A DNA stretch of 9,788 bases from Pseudonocardiales bacterium (GTDB taxonomy: Bacteria; Actinomycetota; Actinomycetes; Mycobacteriales; Pseudonocardiaceae): contig JACDBJ010000498.1 in assembly GCA_013695005.1 (NCBI GenBank), forward strand, positions 1 through 9,788, given 5' to 3'. Positions 6,789-9,788 of this stretch are shown piece after piece. A model generated the notes under the pieces. It was not told the DNA's origin, searched no databases, and saw only the letters and a program-made list of their open reading frames with translations. Within the stretch, counting starts at the first letter, position 1. Each line of letters starts with the position of its first letter. Both the position numbers and the translations under genes were made by a program.

Positions 6789-6813
6789 GGCGCGGAAGGG
6801 GCACTCGAGGAGC

Positions 6814-8040
6814 ATGAGCAGGATCAATGTCGAGGGCACGATCGTCGAGCTGGACGGCGACGAGATGACCCGCGTCATCTGGCAGGTCATCAAGGACGAG
6901 CTGATCCACCCCTACCTCGACGTGCCCCTGGACTACTACGACCTGAGCATCACCTCCCGCGACGCCACCGACGACAAGATCACCGTCGACGCCGCCGAGG
7001 CGATCAAGCGGCACGGGGCCGGCGTCAAGTGCGCCACGATCACGCCCGACGAGGCGCGCGTCGAGGAGTTCGGCCTCAAGAAAATGTGGCGCTCGCCCAA
7101 CGGCACGATCCGCAACATCCTCGGCGGCGTCGTCTTCCGTGAGCCGATCATCTGCTCCAACGTGCCGCGGCTGGTGCCCAACTGGACCAAACCGATCGTG
7201 ATCGGCCGTCACGCCCACGGGGACCAGTACCGCGCGTCGGACTTCAAGGTGCCCGGCCCCGGCACGGTGACGATCACCTACACGCCCGACGACGGCTCGT
7301 CCGACGCCCCGATCGAGATCGAGGTCGCCCGCTTCCCCGAAGGTGGCGGCGTCGCACTGGGCATGTACAACTACCGCCGCTCGATCGAGGACTTCGCCCG
7401 CGCGAGCCTGCGCTACGGCCTCGACCGCGGCTACCCGGTCTACCTGTCGACGAAGAACACGATCCTCAAGGCCTACGACGGCATGTTCAAGGACACTTTC
7501 GCCGAGATCTACGCGGCCGAGTTCGAGGCCGACTTCAAGGAGCAGGGCCTGACCTACGAGCACCGGCTGATCGACGACATGGTGGCCGCGTCGCTGAAGT
7601 GGGAGGGCGGCTACGTCTGGGCGTGCAAGAACTACGACGGTGACGTGCAGTCCGACACCGTCGCGCAGGGCTTCGGCTCGCTCGGCCTGATGACCAGCGT
7701 GCTGATGACCCCGGACGGCAAGATCATGGAGGCCGAGGCGGCGCACGGCACTGTCACCCGGCACTTCCGCCACCACCAGGCCGGCAGGCCGACGTCCACC
7801 AACCCGATTGCGTCGATCTTCGCCTGGACCAGGGGGCTGGCGCACCGGGGCAAGCTCGACGGCACGCCAGAGGTCATCGAGTTCGCCGAGACGCTCGAGC
7901 GGGTCTGCGTCGAGACCGTGGAGGGCGGCCAGATGACCAAGGACCTCGCGCTGCTGGTCGGCGACGACACCCCGTTCCTGACCACCGAGCAGTTCATGGA
8001 CGCGGTCGCCGACGGTTTGCGGGTCGCGACAGCGCGTTAG
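6814..8040 (+). CDS. icd: NADP-dependent isocitrate dehydrogenase, eukaryote-like homodimeric type
   Basis: Oxidative decarboxylation of isocitrate to 2-oxoglutarate with NADP, a TCA-cycle step and a source of NADPH. The 408 aa match the dimeric type that includes human IDH1, unlike the E. coli Icd type or the large monomeric enzyme of many actinobacteria. Substrate residues align with IDH1 from memory of that sequence: SPNGTIRN with R100, then R109, R132 in GRHAHGDQYRA and Y139. Others are K214 (human K212), D254 (D252) and D277/D281 (D275/D279) in YDGDVQSD. HGTVTRH (311-317) carries the Arg/His pair expected for NADP. The start MSRINVEGTIVELDGDEMTR is canonical; GAGGAG lies very close to the ATG and GAAGGGG lies further upstream. 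It is divergent from vapB with an 86-bp interval that also holds the nested dyad. Confidence 0.96.
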   Translation: MSRINVEGTIVELDGDEMTRVIWQVIKDELIHPYLDVPLDYYDLSITSRDATDDKITVDAAEAIKRHGAGVKCATITPDEARVEEFGLKKMWRSPNGTIRNILGGVVFREPIICSNVPRLVPNWTKPIVIGRHAHGDQYRASDFKVPGPGTVTITYTPDDGSSDAPIEIEVARFPEGGGVALGMYNYRRSIEDFARASLRYGLDRGYPVYLSTKNTILKAYDGMFKDTFAEIYAAEFEADFKEQGLTYEHRLIDDMVAASLKWEGGYVWACKNYDGDVQSDTVAQGFGSLGLMTSVLMTPDGKIMEAEAAHGTVTRHFRHHQAGRPTSTNPIASIFAWTRGLAHRGKLDGTPEVIEFAETLERVCVETVEGGQMTKDLALLVGDDTPFLTTEQFMDAVADGLRVATAR

Positions 8041-8082
8041 ATCTACCGCTCGTTTTTCCGGCACATTCGCCTACCGGCGGGC

Positions 8083-8097
8083 TACCGTGGACAGGTG
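8083..8097 (+). promoter_or_regulatory. Possible -10 and leaderless GTG start of the SH3-like gene
   Basis: TACCGT (8083-8088, TANNNT pattern) ends 7 nt before the G of GTG 8095, the distance expected for transcription starting on the start codon. GGACAG in between could instead act as a poor ribosome binding site. No convincing -35 is seen. Confidence 0.3.
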
Positions 8098-8442
8098 GCC
8101 AGGCTCACCATCAAGAAGCCGGACGCCAAGTTCTACCGCGGCTGGGGCTTCGTCGCGCTGCTCACCATCGCGCTGACCATCGCCGTGTTCGCGAGCCGAG
8201 GAGGATTCGAGACCGTCGGGTCCGGCCTGTCAGACCCGTCCGGCTGCCGGGTCGAGGTCATCGGCGACACGCTGAACGTCCGCACCGAACCGAGCGTCGC
8301 CGCTCCGGTCGCCGAGACGCTGCGGCGCGGTGACCTGCGGCCAGCGCAGAAGGTCACCCTGAACGGCTTCCGCAAGCTCGCCGACAACCGGTGGGCCTCC
8401 GAGCAGTTCCTCAGAACGGTGCCAGGAGCCAACTGCGGCTGA
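8095..8442 (+). CDS. Membrane-anchored bacterial SH3-like (SH3b) domain protein
   Basis: A 115-aa protein with a short basic cytoplasmic N-terminus, one hydrophobic helix at about residues 17-33 (WGFVALLTIALTIAVFA) and a C-terminal domain likely outside the membrane. The domain contains LNVRTEPSVAAPVAETLRRG (60-79) and later NRWASEQFL (98-106), the usual beginning and end of bacterial SH3b repeats, which often bind cell wall or protein ligands. Two cysteines, C51 and C114, bracket the domain and could form a disulfide outside the cell. GTG 8095 is the likely start, since the protein fits from that point. It lies 54 bp after icd, and trpS begins 26 bp after its stop, so it may share a transcript with trpS. 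The role is not known; cell-envelope function is a guess. Confidence 0.75.
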   Translation: MARLTIKKPDAKFYRGWGFVALLTIALTIAVFASRGGFETVGSGLSDPSGCRVEVIGDTLNVRTEPSVAAPVAETLRRGDLRPAQKVTLNGFRKLADNRWASEQFLRTVPGANCG

Positions 8443-8468
8443 GTGCGGGTCATTGGGAGAATCACGTC

Positions 8469-9482
8469 ATGACCGCGCCGGACCGTCCACGGGTGCTCTC
8501 CGGCATCCAGCCCACCGCCGACTCCTTCCACCTGGGCAACTACCTGGGCGCGGTGCGGCAGTGGATCGCCCTGCAGGACGACCACGACACGTTCTACTGC
8601 GTCGTCGACCTGCACGCGTTGACGGTGCAGCCCGACCCCGCGGAGCTACGCCACCGCACGCGGGTCTCCGCCGCGCAGCTGCTGGCCCTCGGCCTGGACC
8701 CGCAGCGCTGCACGCTGTTCGTGCAGTCGCACGTGCCGGCGCACACCCGGGCCGGCTGGGTGATGGAGTGCCTGACCGGCTTCGGCGAGGCCAGCAGGAT
8801 GACCCAGTTCAAAGACAAGTCGGCCCGGCAGGGATCTGACCGGGTGACGGTCGGGCTGTTCACCTACCCGATCTTGCAGGCAGCCGACATCCTGATCTAC
8901 CACGCCAACCTGGTGCCGGTTGGCGAGGACCAGCGCCAGCACCTCGAGCTGACCCGCGACCTCGCCCAACGCTTCAACGCCCGCTATGGCCCCACGTTGA
9001 CCGTGCCGGAGCCGTTCATCCTCACCGACGCGGCCAAGGTCTACGACCTGCAGCAGCCCGACAAGCAGATGAGCAAGACCTTGCCCGGCGCCGGGTGCGT
9101 GTCGCTGCTCGACGACCCGGCAGTGTCGGCCAAGAAGATGCGCTCCGCGGTGACCGACGCCGAGCGGGAGATCCGCTACGACCCCGAGGCCAAGCCCGGC
9201 ATCGCCAACCTGCTCACGATCTACAGCGGCCTCACCGGCCGCAAGATCGCAGAGCTGGAGGGGGAGTACGCCGGTAAGGGCTACGGCGACCTCAAGTCCG
9301 ACCTCGCGGACGTCGTGGGTGGCTTCGTGTCTCCGCTGCGCGAGCGGGTCGCGGGCTACATGGACGATCCGGCCGAGCTCGACCGGGTGCTGGCCGCCGG
9401 TGCGGCCCGTGCGCGGGAGGTCGCCGAGCCAACGGTGCATGAGGTCTACGACAAGATCGGTTTCCTGCCGCCGGGGGACTGA
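8469..9482 (+). CDS. trpS: Tryptophanyl-tRNA synthetase
   Basis: Class I aminoacyl-tRNA synthetase that charges tRNA-Trp in the cytosol. The 337-aa length is standard. The class I HIGH-type signature is HLGN (21-24) within SGIQPTADSFHLGNYLG, and the KMSKS-type loop is KQMSKT (199-204), preceded by VYDLQQPD. FTYPILQAADILIY and VPVGEDQRQHLELTRDLAQRFN, both typical of TrpRS, lie between them. ATG 8469 is the start because it gives the normal N-terminus and has GGGAGA (8455-8460) 8 bp upstream; the frame is open back to 8391, but that stretch lies inside the SH3-like gene. No attenuator or T-box is visible in the 26-bp gap upstream. Downstream is the second vapB. Confidence 0.96.
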   Translation: MTAPDRPRVLSGIQPTADSFHLGNYLGAVRQWIALQDDHDTFYCVVDLHALTVQPDPAELRHRTRVSAAQLLALGLDPQRCTLFVQSHVPAHTRAGWVMECLTGFGEASRMTQFKDKSARQGSDRVTVGLFTYPILQAADILIYHANLVPVGEDQRQHLELTRDLAQRFNARYGPTLTVPEPFILTDAAKVYDLQQPDKQMSKTLPGAGCVSLLDDPAVSAKKMRSAVTDAEREIRYDPEAKPGIANLLTIYSGLTGRKIAELEGEYAGKGYGDLKSDLADVVGGFVSPLRERVAGYMDDPAELDRVLAAGAARAREVAEPTVHEVYDKIGFLPPGD

Positions 9483-9488
9483 CGGCGC

Positions 9489-9508
9489 ATACGCATCATG
9501 ATGCGTAT
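9489..9508. promoter_or_regulatory. Perfect 20-bp palindrome upstream of the second vapB, candidate operator
   Basis: ATACGCATCA (9489-9498) is followed directly by its exact reverse complement (9499-9508), with no spacer. The half-site is partly repeated downstream as TGATGCTAT (9512-9520). It lies over the expected -35 region of the predicted promoter, a usual place for VapB autorepression. It begins 6 bp after the trpS stop, so it might also act as an RNA hairpin, but no T-run follows. Confidence 0.65.
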
Positions 9509-9517
9509 CAGTGATGC

Positions 9518-9532
9518 TATGATGACGCCGTG
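9518..9532 (+). promoter_or_regulatory. -10 element TATGAT and leaderless GTG start
   Basis: TATGAT (9518-9523) matches TATAAT at 5 of 6 positions and ends 7 nt before the G of GTG 9530, so the mRNA should begin on the start codon. No ribosome binding site is present between them, which supports this reading. The -35 is unclear and falls in the palindrome. Confidence 0.6.
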
Positions 9533-9788
9533 CGGACTACTGTGAACGTGGACGAGGCTCTGCTCGTGGCGGCCAAGGAGCTGGCCGCGCGCACACGCCG
9601 CTCGCTCGGCGACGTAGTCGATGACGCCCTTCGCCTACTGCTGGCCGAACGGCCGGCGGAGCGCCGAGGCGCTGTGCGCCTGCCGACCTTCGGCGGTAGC
9701 GGGTTGCGGCCGGGTGTCGACTTGGAGGACAAGCAAGCGCTGGCAGAGCTGCTCGATGGCGACGGGGCCGACGCTCGTGCAGCTGGTT
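9530..9788 (+). CDS. vapB: Second VapB-type antitoxin, ribbon-helix-helix (3' end beyond the window)
   Basis: 86 codons are visible and no stop is reached. The protein starts MRTTVNVDEALLVAAKELAA: a beta strand RTTVNV (2-7), helix A (8-21) and helix B SLGDVVDDALRLLLAE (25-40), the standard ribbon-helix-helix DNA-binding fold. A tail with LPTFGGSGLRPGVDLED (51-67) follows, a pattern recurrent in actinobacterial VapB antitoxins and probably toxin-binding. This family differs from the vapB at 6473-6727, which lacks that tail. GTG 9530 is chosen because it gives the canonical N-terminus and fits the leaderless promoter. A vapC is expected next: GTG 9777 in another frame begins M-Q-L-V, as some PIN toxins do, but only four codons are visible. 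Confidence 0.82.
   Translation, partial: MRTTVNVDEALLVAAKELAARTRRSLGDVVDDALRLLLAERPAERRGAVRLPTFGGSGLRPGVDLEDKQALAELLDGDGADARAAG

Noticed and set aside
5907..6817. Open frames of 279 codons (minus) and 265 codons (plus) over the vapBC region
   Set aside because: Both overlap vapB and vapC, which have clear RHH and PIN patterns and normal spacing. The alternatives are Arg/Pro-rich and lack domains.
8051..8060. T-run after icd as a terminator
   Set aside because: Five Ts are present, but only a 4-bp AGCG/CGCT stem with a long loop precedes them, so I cannot support an intrinsic terminator.
6724..8064. 446-codon open frame on the minus strand opposite icd
   Set aside because: Complement shadow of icd with low-complexity Val, Arg, Asp and Gly composition. 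icd on the plus strand is certain.
8391..8468. Upstream extension of trpS to 8391
   Set aside because: The extra 26 residues are the SH3-like gene read in another frame. ATG 8469 has a good ribosome binding site and the normal TrpRS N-terminus.

Overview
This window is about 9.8 kb of high-GC DNA, strongly biased to G/C in third codon positions, with GTG starts and actinobacterial gene pairs (dnaE2, and folD followed by a DUF3017 membrane protein). It most likely comes from a chromosome of an actinomycete of the Pseudonocardiales type; that placement is inference from gene content and protein style. Most of it is housekeeping sequence. The accessory material is one complete VapBC-type toxin-antitoxin pair and the start of a second.

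Layout. Positions 1-2465 hold the 3' three quarters of dnaE2 (error-prone DNA polymerase III alpha subunit), open at the left edge, followed by a strong hairpin. A short interval at 2466-2554 carries a possible iron-box-like site and leads into a cytochrome P450 (2555-3784). Next comes a compact cluster: folD (3836-4690), a DUF3017-like three-helix membrane protein overlapping it by 4 bp (4687-4998), and malate dehydrogenase (5009-5986) 10 bp later. A hairpin with a T-run and a second hairpin lie between mdh and a convergent vapBC operon on the minus strand (6080-6727). Divergent from vapB is icd, an NADP-dependent isocitrate dehydrogenase of the eukaryote-like dimeric type (6814-8040). Then follow a small membrane-anchored SH3-like protein (8095-8442), trpS (8469-9482) and a second ribbon-helix-helix antitoxin gene (9530 to the right edge, incomplete).

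How they work together. Malate dehydrogenase and isocitrate dehydrogenase are both TCA-cycle enzymes, and vapBC sits between them as an apparent insertion. FolD feeds one-carbon metabolism, TrpRS charges tRNA-Trp, and DnaE2 serves mutagenic translesion repair. The P450 has no redox partner in the window and its substrate cannot be told.

The most notable non-coding signals are at the two toxin-antitoxin loci. The vapB-icd divergent interval has a 34-bp nested dyad over the predicted vapB -35 region and a perfect 10-bp direct repeat that duplicates the vapB start codon context. The second vapB has a perfect 20-bp palindrome and a near-consensus -10 placed so that transcription would begin at the GTG start (leaderless). 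I see no CRISPR array, tRNA, rRNA, insertion sequence or clearly new multi-gene system here.
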